Shown here: piece by piece, positions 8,249 through 16,665 of the stretch
How positions within the stretch are numbered: the stretch's first letter is position 1
Layout of the letters: each line of letters opens with the position of its first letter
Assembly: GCA_002179805.1 (NCBI GenBank)
Contig: NAVB01000767.1
Coordinates: 1-18,637, forward strand
DNA from: Acanthamoeba lenticulata
Lineage: Eukaryota; Discosea; Longamoebia; Acanthamoebidae
Length of the DNA stretch: 18,637 nt
Reading direction: 5' to 3'
Translations under genes and position numbers: made by a program
The notes under the pieces: model-generated
The model's database searches: none
Told to the model about the DNA's origin: nothing
Seen by the model: only the letters and a program-made list of their open reading frames with translations

Positions 8249-9242
8249 TCAAGAAAACGACATGTCCTGTTGAGTGGTTTCCACAAAGAGACGAGGGCAC
8301 ACGAACCGCTTGATCCACTCGTTGGTGTTGGCCGCTTGAAGCCATTCGTCCTGTTCATCAAAGGGTTGGTGTTATTACAATCGAACAAGCAACTACGGGA
8401 AGGAGAGGAAGAACGGACCAGAGACAGGACGCCGTTGCCGTCCGTGTCGGCGGTGAAGATCTTGTCCAGGACTACGCTCTCGTTTACTTTGCAGAATCTG
8501 CTCAGCTCTCTTTTCTGTAAAGGTTCACCATCAGCCAGAAGAACAAAAGGCGGTCCACTTGTGAGCGAAACGGACCACTTCGATCTTCATGGCCAGCGTG
8601 GGCTTTTCTTCTTCAGAGACCTCAAGAGCCATCATGTTCGCTGTCATCTTTTGAGCCAGAGCGATAAGGTGCTTGAAGTGGTTCTTGAGCTCGGCTGTAG
8701 AGAGGAAGCAGAGATGTTTCGTCAGAGAGGCACAACACAGCGGCAGTTGGGTGAAAGGCGTACACTTGCATACAGTCCCGTTTCCGTTCAGGTCCATCGA
8801 CACAAATGCCACTGTGCATACAGGGACAGCGGGTCAGAGGAGGTTTGCTTGGCTGTAGAAGTGGAGGGAAGCGAACGTTTTGCCTTCTCCTCAAGGGAGC
8901 CCTTGGAGACGATGGCAATGCCGGCCAGAAGTTCGTTCAACGACACTGCACCAAGAGTTTGGTCACAAATCCATTGAGTTGACTCAAGGTTTACCATCTA
9001 CCTTTGCCATCATGGTTCACATCAAACAGGTAGAAGAGGAAGCCGAGCTTTTCGTCCGTGAAGTCGACAGCAGGGTGCTTGGCCCTCACCAGGTTCATGA
9101 TTTTGAAGAACTTCTTCTTGGAGGCCGCCATGCCCTTTCCTTTTGTTGCCGTGTTAAACGAGTCGATGATGGTGCCCAGCTGCGGCACCGTCAGGTACAA
9201 GGTTGTATCCATCTCTCCCACAATACCGTGCTCCCCAGCCAT
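8249..9242 (-). CDS. EF-hand calcium-binding protein
   Basis: Predicted cytosolic Ca2+-binding protein of about 222 aa. Exons (minus): 9242-9002, 8945-8877, 8811-8770, 8694-8576, 8514-8419, 8350-8249. Loop 1 spans the first junction and is canonical (DVNHDGKVSLNE). Loop 3 in exon 5 is canonical (DTDGNGVLSLDE, the last two residues from exon 6). Loop 2 begins DLNGNGTV and is then interrupted by a 75-nt segment that fits only a GC-AG intron (gcaagt...tctctacag); splicing it gives an atypical end (SELK). If the segment is retained the frame stays open and the protein has 247 aa. ATG 9242 begins MAGEHGIVGEMD. The other introns are 56-68 nt and GT-AG. Two donors begin gtccgtt. Stop TGA is 8249-8251, 71 bp from the convergent upstream gene. 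The exact subfamily was not recognised. Confidence 0.82.
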
Positions 9243-9375
9243 GTTGTTCCTGCGTCAGTCGTCCTCTTTTTAGATAACAGCAACCCAAAAACAGGCCATT
9301 TTGGAAAGGCTTTCAAAACGTTTTTTCTCTCGAGCGCGAAAAACAAAAAGGTAACTCTGCTTGGCTGACTCCTTC

Positions 9376-11066
9376 TCAAATAGTGCATGCGCGACAATAG
9401 GGGCAAGTTGGCGAGCGCGCTCTCCACGCAGCGATGCACGGCCTATGATAAGCGTGGCCGCAGTCAAGTACCTCAATCTCGTCCTTGGTCTCGGGCTCAG
9501 ACAAGCAAATGGCGCACACCCTGTGGGCAACCCGCCGCCAGCATTGTAGGTTTGGAGAGTCGCACGAGAGAGAGAGAGAGAGACAGCGCGTACGTCTCGT
9601 AGGCCGTGCGTTCGGCTTCAGCGCCAGACCGCTGTATCGGCTTGGTCTGCATAAAGAGACGCTCCCAGAGTACAGCGTGCGCCGGGTCATCCGAGAAACG
9701 GTGATAGGCGTCGTCCGCCTTCACCCAGTTGCCTTCACATCTGGCAACGAAGAAATAAATATAAATATAAATATAAATATAGCCAGCGCAGTAGAGGTCG
9801 AGCACAGATGGCGTAGCGTACTTGATTGTCGTGGAATCGGTGCGTCTGACGCCGTCCCACCTTCACCAGCAGTTGTTGAATGCGCACGTCGCGGGCTTGA
9901 CAGGCTCATTGCACACGGGACATTTGCACCTGTAGCACAACCCGCCGAGTGCATCTTAGCAAGTCGCGGCGCGAGCGTGCACGCGAAAGAGGGGGGGGGA
10001 GCGAAAACCAAACCGCGCGACGTCGAGTACGAGGTCGAACGCGCCGAAGCCCATGGACATGATCACCATATGACCGCTGGCCTTGCACGTGGCATTGACG
10101 CAAAGACCTTTGCCGGCCATGCGCCATTTCGGGCATCAGTGCTCCATTTGCGCTTCTTCATGGCCTGCGAGTTGGCCAGATCCACAAAAGTCAGGCCACC
10201 TCCTGAGAGTGTATGTGGTGTTATGTGTGTGTGTGTGTCAAATCGCTGGGTTAGGGGCGAAACATGACCAACACACGCGACCAGGAAGCACAACAAACCA
10301 CCGCGGAGGCTCAGGCAAAGGTTCAATGTGCTTGCCGCTGCAGCCCCGTAGTCACCCAGCATTTTGTGGTCCTCGAGCTGCATGTTTTGGGTGGTGTTGG
10401 GGGGGGGGGGAGGGCATCGACGTGCGCTGTGGTCAGAGCGCGCCGATGGATGGCACCAGACACCGAACCTACCTAGCTTGTCATAGATGTGTTGTTTGAC
10501 GTCGAGGACGGTGCTCGGAGTGACGCTTTGCGTGAGTATCTTGCCTGCATCCATGCGTTGCACCAGTTGGTTGCTTGTATGTGAGCGGTGCCAAGAAGGG
10601 AATCGACGAAAGAAGGGCATGGTACCATCAAGGCCTTTGATGAAGATCTGGAACGGCACGGGGCGAAAGCGCAAGCGACACCATGTGCCCTCCACAATGC
10701 CGTACTCGGCCCATGTCTTGCCGTCTTCGGCTAGGACACCGTTCACTTCGTAACCGTAGTGGCCGGTTGACCTGGGGAGGCGCCGCGACAGTCAGTTGAC
10801 GGCGTTCTTGCCAATGTTGGCGCCGGTATGCGCAGGCCATACAGTGACATAATGGCGCTGGGCTCGACGCCGCACACCCTTGCGTCAAGCCCTGAGCATT
10901 TGATGATAGCCACTTTGGTGCTGGCACATAGTGCACAACAAAGGAGGCGCACCTAACATCGTCCACGTGGCGCACGATAGCGGGACGCCTAAGAAAAGCA
11001 ATCGCGGTTGGTCCAGAAGCAGCGCGTATCGGTCTCGGTGGTTTGGTCAACGTGAGGAGGGTTCAT
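9376..11066 (-). pseudogene. Ubiquitin-like / Cys-rich / RING-finger protein, apparently broken
   Basis: A probable E3-type gene with at least seven exons. Part of a first ubiquitin-like fold lies near 10680-10771 (VNGVLAEDGKTWAEYGI). A second ubiquitin-like domain starts FQIFIKGLDG, continues KILTQSVTPSTVLDVK after an intron, and ends MLGDYG...LSLRGG near 10300. The middle region has WRMAGKGLCVNATC, MVIMSMGFGAFDLV and CKCPVCNEPVKPATC. The C-terminal RING-H2 (9520-9376) has CAIC, DCGHAYHRPC and CPYC. Supported exons in the 3' half: 10377-10299, 10202-10009, 9954-9822, 9740-9594, 9520-9376. Two lesions: a one-base loss in a C run near 10131-10133, where the frame must shift between STDA and PKWRMAG, and an in-frame TGA at 9863-9865 where a Trp codon (NNCW-W) is expected. 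The 5' end is uncertain; ATG 11066 is only a candidate. Assembly errors could mimic both lesions. Confidence 0.65.
9743..9781. repeat. AT-rich (ATAAAT)n microsatellite in an intron
   Basis: Repeated AAATAT units lie inside the intron 9741-9821 of the RING gene, next to the acceptor on the minus strand. Confidence 0.7.
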
Positions 11067-11377
11067 CATGTGTGTGTTGGTGAGCGCGAAAAAATAAGCT
11101 CCAGGGAACTTGCTGGTGGTTTAATGTACGGTGGCCACTCCCTGCCCGCATCGCGTTGCATCACGCGCACACGGCCTGTCCGTGCTGCCTCACCACGGGG
11201 ATCAAGGCAGACTTGACCGGCCCCGTTCGTGAGTTCGTTTCTTTTTGGACCGCTTGCATTCGGCCCGAGCCGAAGAGAGAGCGTAATGAAGCTGCGCGGA
11301 TAGCTCTCGGCGTCGATGAATATAAATAGAATATAAATAGCTTTATTGTTGTTGTGGTTTGTGCTGCTGCCAAGGTC
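11067..11377. other. Intergenic region, 3' UTR of the coiled-coil gene and upstream of the RING gene
   Basis: 311 bp between two same-strand genes. It holds the 3' end of the coiled-coil gene, with repeated ATATAAATAG-like units near 11315-11341, and the likely upstream region of the UBL/RING locus. No further gene was seen. Confidence 0.5.
11342..11347 (-). terminator. Poly(A) signal of the coiled-coil gene
   Basis: AATAAA on the minus strand, about 30 nt past the stop codon of the coiled-coil gene. Confidence 0.6.
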
Positions 11378-13399
11378 CTAGAGTTCATAGGTCTTGGGCA
11401 GCTCTTTGTTGTGGTTGTTGTTGTTGGACCCGACCAGGCCCCCGACGACGGGCACGTAGGAGAGCCAACTGCCCTGCGTGCGCGCCTGGTTTCTGTCCTC
11501 GCCCTTTCCGCCCTTTCCGCTGCCTCCATCGACCTTCATCTCCCCGAGCGGAAGCTTGCGCGCCACCGCCTCGTCCCTCGTCGCCGCGCCGCGTTCCTCC
11601 ACCTTCTTCGCCACCGGCGTTGTCGTCGGCGACGGCACTGCTCGTGGCTGCTGCTGGGGCGACGAGGGCACGCGCGGCTGGTGTGTGTGCTGGGTGGCCC
11701 GCTGTGGCGAGGAGGTGGCGGCCGCCTCGGGCGTCAATGATAACGCCGCTGGCTGCGCGACGTCGGCCACGGGCTGCCGCGGTCGCTGCGGCGAGGAGGC
11801 GGCCGCCACGGGCGTCGACGCTGCCGTTGACTGCGCCGTGCCGTCGGCGGCAGCGGCGGCGGCGGCGGTCGTGACGGTGGCGGCGGCACCCGATGGCGTC
11901 GGCGTCACCGACGGCGGTGGCGTGGGCAGGAAGGGCATCGGGAGCTGCTGGCCGGTGGTTTGCTCGATAAAGGCCAGCTGCTGCCGGATGGTGTCCTGGA
12001 GGATGGCGTTCTCCCGCGAGAGGGCCGTGTTGCGCTTGACCTCACCGCTCACCTGCTCCATGAGCTTGGCCTTGCTCTGCATGAGCTCTTCGATAAAGTC
12101 CCGCTGCTCGCGAAGCCGCTTGGTCTGCTTCTCGTTCTCGTCGGCCAGGCGCCGCTGGTGGGCCTGCTGCTGTTGCTGCTCCTCGCTGCTCGCTGGCTTG
12201 GCCTGGACGCCGCCGCCGGCGCGGAGGGCCGCGAGCTCGTCGCGGAGCTCCTGGATGATGCGATAGAATTCGAGGAATTTGGAGCGCTCGACGCGCTGCG
12301 TGCGGGCGAAGCGGGTCTTGATGGCGTCGAGCTCCTGGACGAGGGCGGCGCGCTCCTGCTTCCAGGCGACGGCGGCCTCGGCGGCGGCCTCGCGCTCGCG
12401 GACCTGGACCTGCTCGCGGGCGGCTTGGAGCTCGCGCTCGAGCTCCTCGAGGCCCGAGGCCAGCTGCTCGGAGCGGCGGTCGCCGCGGTTCATGAGCTCA
12501 CGGCGCTCCTCCATGAGCTGCTCGACCTGCTCGAGGTCGCGCTCGCGCTGGGCCTCGAGCGCGCGCTTCTCGGCAGCGAGGCGCTTGCAGTGGTCGATCT
12601 GCTCGCGCAGGAGCACGTTGAGGGCGTTGATCTCGTCCTCGTGCTTGCGGCGGGCCTCGTGCAGCTGCTCCTCGAGCTCGCGCGCGCGATCGGCCCGGGC
12701 CGAGTCGCCCTCGTCCCGGCGCGCTCGGAGCTCACCGGCCTCGCGCTCGAGCTCGGCCCGGCGCTGCTCGAGGTCGCGCGCGCGCTCGCGCAACTCCAGC
12801 GCCTCGCCCAGCAGCTCGCCCTTCTCGCGCTGCAGGTCGGCCACCTGAGTCTCGAGCCCGGCGGCCGTTTCGTCGAGCCGCCGCCACCGCTCGCGCTCGC
12901 GCCGCAGCCGCTCGTGGGCTGTCTGCTCCTCGACCAGCTGCACCTGCAGCTTGGAGACCATCTGCGTCATGGCCTCGCCCTGGGCACGCAGCCGCTCGCG
13001 CTCCTCGTCGAGCTGCTCGCGGAGCTCGGCCTCTGTTCGCGCCTGCGCGCGCTCGCGTTCGGCCGCGGCCTCGTGCTGGTTGTGCGCGCTCGCCAGGCGG
13101 GCCTCCGCCTCGGCCAGCCGCGCCTCGAGGGCCTGCTTCTCCTGCAGCAGCGCCTCTACTCGCGCGCTCTGCGCCTGGAGCTTGTAGCGGTACCGCGCGG
13201 CCTCTTCGTCTGCAGCAACAGTGGCCGTATGTGGTGGTGGGCTGGTCGTGGTGGTCGTCTGGCGGTGGGCCACAGAGGCAACGCCGTTGGAGGCTGGAAG
13301 GGGCGCGTAGTGGGCGGGAATGCTCGAGATGCCGCCTCCATTCGCGACCCATCGCGGCGGGGCCTCGGCCGCAGGCCTAATGGGTTGATGCCCAGCCAA
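11378..13399 (-). CDS. Long coiled-coil protein, 673 aa
   Basis: Single-exon gene. Residues 1-65 are Pro/Thr-rich. Residues from about 65 to 470 are almost uninterrupted heptad-type coiled coil rich in Glu, Arg, Gln, Leu and Ala (for example LEARLAEAEARL, LEEQLHEARRKHEDEI). The segment FLEFYRIIQELRDELAAL stands out as less repetitive. Residues from about 490 to 640 are a disordered Pro/Ala/Ser/Thr/Gln linker with an Ala run. The C terminus has a short hydrophobic patch, SWLSYVPVVGGLVG, then an Asn run and KELPKTYEL. Such architecture suits a scaffold, tether or cytoskeletal adaptor; no specific family was recognised. ATG 13399 is the first Met of the frame. Strong third-position GC creates a 517-codon antisense open frame that I do not accept as a gene. 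Poly(A) signal at 11342-11347. Confidence 0.85.
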   Translation of the reverse strand: MAGHQPIRPAAEAPPRWVANGGGISSIPAHYAPLPASNGVASVAHRQTTTTTSPPPHTATVAADEEAARYRYKLQAQSARVEALLQEKQALEARLAEAEARLASAHNQHEAAAERERAQARTEAELREQLDEERERLRAQGEAMTQMVSKLQVQLVEEQTAHERLRRERERWRRLDETAAGLETQVADLQREKGELLGEALELRERARDLEQRRAELEREAGELRARRDEGDSARADRARELEEQLHEARRKHEDEINALNVLLREQIDHCKRLAAEKRALEAQRERDLEQVEQLMEERRELMNRGDRRSEQLASGLEELERELQAAREQVQVREREAAAEAAVAWKQERAALVQELDAIKTRFARTQRVERSKFLEFYRIIQELRDELAALRAGGGVQAKPASSEEQQQQQAHQRRLADENEKQTKRLREQRDFIEELMQSKAKLMEQVSGEVKRNTALSRENAILQDTIRQQLAFIEQTTGQQLPMPFLPTPPPSVTPTPSGAAATVTTAAAAAAADGTAQSTAASTPVAAASSPQRPRQPVADVAQPAALSLTPEAAATSSPQRATQHTHQPRVPSSPQQQPRAVPSPTTTPVAKKVEERGAATRDEAVARKLPLGEMKVDGGSGKGGKGEDRNQARTQGSWLSYVPVVGGLVGSNNNNHNKELPKTYEL

Positions 13400-14474
13400 G
13401 ATTGGTCAATGGTGGGATCAAAAAGATATAAGGCTTCAGGAATGAGGAAGGGAGCAATACTTATTCGCAGAGACTGGAGCAGGGGGCTTGCTGAGCTTCC
13501 TCTGTTCGAGTAACTGTGTATCAAGGGCGCCACGTATCAGAGATGATGAATACAAATTTCATTTTCATCTTGAGCGTGGGCGTTGTGAACCTTGCGCCCC
13601 GCCTCGAGCAGACGCAGACGCTCCAAATCCTCGCTCATCATGGTGAGGATGGTCCTGTGTCACAGCTGTCGCCGACGTCTCCTTCTAACTCTTCTCGATT
13701 AGGCCCCTCAGCGGTCTTGTCGTCAACAACATGACCCTCGAAATTCGCCAACTCCGCCTCTGGACGCCACGCACGCGACCGCAGCGCTTCAGCTGCGAGA
13801 GCACGAGTTAAGCCTTCCTTCCAGTTGGTGCAGACTCTGTGCCGTGGATCACCTTTAATTCATCCAACGAAGATGGGCGACTGATGAACTGGCGAGTTTA
13901 TTCGACCACCGGCGTCGGTCACGCCACCCTGACCGACATGGTTTCGCTCGCCTCCTTGGTGCATGGGGTGGGTCACGAGGAAGTGGGGCCACTTGCAAAG
14001 GCCCGTTAAGCTTCTTCAGCTCTCAGCCTCAACACGTCCTCTTAGCCTGGGGGAACTGACTCTATAGACGATCACCGTGCCTGCATGAATAGGGATGAGC
14101 GTCAAGCGTAAAGCACAGCTTAAGATCAATGGAATGGGGCGCCGTTGAGCTTGTTGGGCCATTGCCTCTGCAGCCTCCTTCAGGCGGCGACCGTCATAGT
14201 CACCTTGCCCACCAGCAGGCACTGCTCATGTTGGCTGTGATACTTTTAGTGTGCTCAGATTGATATGTGGGAAGAGGCCGATAAAATCAGACAAACCTGA
14301 TGGTGAAAGTGCTTACAGACGTTCCCTTTTTAGTGACTTTGTATCTGATTGTGTTGCTAATGAGGACGAAGGCCGGAGAGTTTCCTCAGCTTTCCACACA
14401 ATTTAGAAGACTAATGTTGACCATTGCGTTTGTATTGTTGGTGTTTTGCCGACTTTGTTGTGTCAATTTGCCGG
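13400..14474. other. Gene-poor region, possibly holding eroded coding sequence
   Basis: 1075 bp between divergent genes; probably contains both promoters. On the plus strand 13827-14010 is open for about 60 codons (VGADSVPWITFNSSNEDG near the start, ending PLAKAR before TAA), preceded by an acceptor-like ccttccttccag. Upstream, 13700-13820 reads LSGLVVNNMTLEIRQLRLW, and a gtgagg donor near 13643 pairs with gattag near 13702. The phases of these pieces do not join cleanly, so this may be a decayed gene or chance. On the minus strand 14223-14016 has one short coding-like stretch (DGRRLKEAAEAMAQQAQ). No confident gene. Confidence 0.35.
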
Positions 14475-16615
14475 ATGTTGGCCTGGACGTCGGGACAAGC
14501 CAGCAAAGGCGAAGAGGAGGCGGGGAAGCTCTTTGCGTTGTCCTCATTCCCGCCCGAGGTCTTGTGGGTTCTTGCAAACCACCTCAATTGGGTACTACTT
14601 TCATCTAAATGCGATTAAATTTAACATCCTCAACTTCAAATTTTGGAATGATTTGTGACGGACCTCGGCTGCAAAGTGGTGTGAACGAGTTGTGAGTTTC
14701 AATTCAATGATGTTAATCGAGGCGACGGCGGTTGCACGTCTGCAGGAGGGCGTCCTGGCTTTTGGGGCTACCTGCAGCGCATTCACGTGGCTGGCTCACG
14801 ACGACAAGTTGTGGCGCGAGGCCTACTGCCGAGCTTGGCCTCCTCGTGCCCGCTGGCTCTGTGAAGGCACCAACATCATCGGCCACCGCTTCAACTGCGC
14901 CGTTCCCGTTGGCTCATGCTCATCGGCGGTGGTGGTTTTATTGCCACTTCAGGAGCCCAATGGCGTACGCTCATGCTCCGGCGCGAGAAGACCTTTCGTT
15001 GGGCCGCGCTTCTGGGGAGCCACCAGCAACAGCAACAGCATCAGCATCAGCAACCGGCCGTCCTCGACCAGCTGCTACACAAGGACTACTACGCCGAGCT
15101 GGCCCTCATCCTGGCCGAGCACGCCGGTCCCACTTCACCTCCTCCTCACCTCACCCGCGTGTGCACTTGAGGCCTTGCTCACACGAGCGCGCCCCATTCC
15201 CACGTGTGTGCGTGTGTGTGTGCATGTGTGCAGAGGGCGCGAAGCGCCTCCGGCAGCTCGGCTTGGGGCTCACCCGTGCGCTGCTGGCGGCCATCGAGCC
15301 GGCCCGCAACCTCCCGCAGGCCACCACCCGGCTGGCCTACTCCGCGCTGGCCTATCTCTCCTTTGGAGGTGCCCGCCATCGGCCCGGCGCGCGTGGGATT
15401 GAGGCCCAAGAAAGCCTGACGAATCTGTTTGTCTGTGTGTGTGTGTGTGTGTGGGGCTGGCTGTGCAGACACGGCGGTCACGGCGCTCTTGCACCAGGTC
15501 CTGAGCTCGGATCCGCAGTACGCCGAGCTCGTGTCCAACAGCATATTCACCGCTGGAATGAACGTGGCGGCCATGCACTTCTTTGCCAGCTTGAGCGTAC
15601 CCCACGGCGGCCCCGCTTGTACGTCAGTAATAAGAATTGTTATTAGCTCTTCCTCACTGCTGGGCAACCCCGCGCTTGCCCACACGACAGACGCCGACAT
15701 CAAGATCCCGGTGCGGCTGCTTCCCCTCGAGTCGCTGATGGCGGCGCCGCGCGGCTCTCCGGTACGGGAACAGAGCGAGAACGACGAACTGGCCCGAGTG
15801 CTCTCCGGTACTTTTCCTCTTCCTCTGGGAGTCCTGGTCCTACTATTTTATTTGTGAAATTATATTATATTATATTATATTAACTTATTTAAATGATATT
15901 ATATGATATTATTTATTTTATTTAGTCATTGATTCATTTATGTATTTTTGTATTTCTTTGTTGTATTTATTGTGTTTATTGTGCCAGGTGATTGGCGAGG
16001 CTATTACTTCTATCCGGACGCTACAGCGGACGGCGAGATGCACTTGACCTTTGTTGTGGGTGATGGTAAGTCTCCCGCTCCAGCCCCCAGTTTGAAGTGA
16101 ACAGGTCATCATTGGACCGAAAATGTTGACGCCAACCCCCAAACCAAACAAACAATCCAAACCAGAGGGAGTGATCGCCGGGCACGGGAAGGACGTTGTG
16201 GGACTCTTCACGGTTCACGGGCAGATCGACCTCGCGACGGGCCGCGTTGGTTTCGTCAAGGCCTACGAAGGCGCGCACGGCTGGAACTACAACGGCAACC
16301 TAAATGCTGACGGCATCGCCGGCGCGTGGGGAAGCCGACACGAAGTGTGCGCGTCCCGCAAGTGGTTTTGTTTTTTGCTTTTGCTTTGCTATTACGTTTT
16401 AGTTTTTAATATTTTTAATATTTTTAATATTTTTTATTTTTATTTTTATTTTTATTTTTATATCGTTTTCTCACACGAGGGGCTCCAGGGGTGGAGGGTT
16501 CATAATCTGGCGCAACAGCGAAGAGGCAGCCGACGAGGAGAGCCGACAGGCCAAGGCGACACGGGAGCAACGTGCACGAGCGGAGCTGGCTCTCATGCGA
16601 CAGATGCGGTGTTGA
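14475..16615 (+). CDS. F-box protein with C-terminal strand-rich domain, 400 aa
   Basis: Predicted substrate receptor of an SCF ubiquitin ligase. Nine exons: 14475-14591, 14746-14845, 14953-15126, 15234-15368, 15469-15618, 15691-15807, 15988-16065, 16166-16361, 16480-16615; introns 72-180 nt, all GT-AG. The F-box (residues about 19-65) spans exons 1-2: FPPEVLWVLANHLNW, then FGATCSAFTWLAHDDKLWREAY. Exon 3 has a Gln/His run. Exons 4-5 are helical (LRQLGLGLTRALLAAIEP). Exons 7-9 form a Gly/Trp-rich domain with motifs DWRGYYFYPDATADGEMHL, GHGKDVVGLFTVHG, GRVGFVKAYEGAHGW, GIAGAWG and GGFIIW, resembling a small beta-barrel. A basic/acidic helix ends the protein. Joins were chosen by phase; the 3 to 4 and 8 to 9 junctions are the least certain. 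ATG 14475 is the first in frame. Confidence 0.82.
15201..15232. repeat. (TG)n tract before a 3' splice site
   Basis: TG-rich stretch ending directly at the acceptor cag (15231-15233) of the F-box gene. Confidence 0.7.
15431..15453. repeat. (TG)n tract in an F-box gene intron
   Basis: Pure TG repeat 15-20 nt before the acceptor at 15468. Confidence 0.75.
15855..15880. repeat. (ATTAT)n repeat in an F-box gene intron
   Basis: Tandem TATTATATTA-type units within the 180-nt intron 15808-15987, the longest in this gene. Confidence 0.7.
16405..16462. repeat. (TTTTTAATA)n / (TTTTTA)n repeat in an F-box gene intron
   Basis: Tandem T-rich units within the last intron (16362-16479), forming a very long pyrimidine tract on the coding strand. 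Confidence 0.7.
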
Positions 16616-16653
16616 AGAATAGATTTTCTATTGTCTTGTGGTCTTTTGTTCAA

Positions 16654-16659
16654 TTTATT
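16654..16659 (-). terminator. Poly(A) signal of the Hcp-like/F-box gene
   Basis: AATAAA on the minus strand, 6 nt past the stop codon at 16666-16668. It lies within the 50-bp gap between the two convergent F-box genes, whose 3' UTRs must overlap. Confidence 0.5.
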
Positions 16660-16665
16660 TTATAA

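Noticed and set aside
9840..9866. Short intron gtgaag...gtcag to remove the TGA in the RING gene
   Set aside because: It would be only about 21 nt and its removal still leaves TGA at the junction.
10009..10202. An intron as explanation for the frame change near 10131
   Set aside because: No GT (or GC) donor lies between the last in-frame residues before the change and the first after it.
12279..12848. Ser/Arg-rich plus-strand open frame
   Set aside because: Another shadow of the same coiled-coil coding sequence.
11960..13513. 517-codon open frame on the plus strand opposite the coiled-coil gene
   Set aside because: Leu/Ala/Glu-rich antisense of a very GC-biased coiled-coil frame; no domain, and the minus frame has a clear heptad pattern, start and poly(A) signal.
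14300..14608. 102-codon plus-strand frame with hydrophobic N terminus
   Set aside because: It overlaps F-box exon 1 in a different frame; the F-box frame has a recognisable domain and this one does not.
15810..15990. AT-rich stretch as a promoter or origin
   Set aside because: It lies within an F-box gene intron with matching GT and AG borders and phase, and low-complexity AT is common in introns here.
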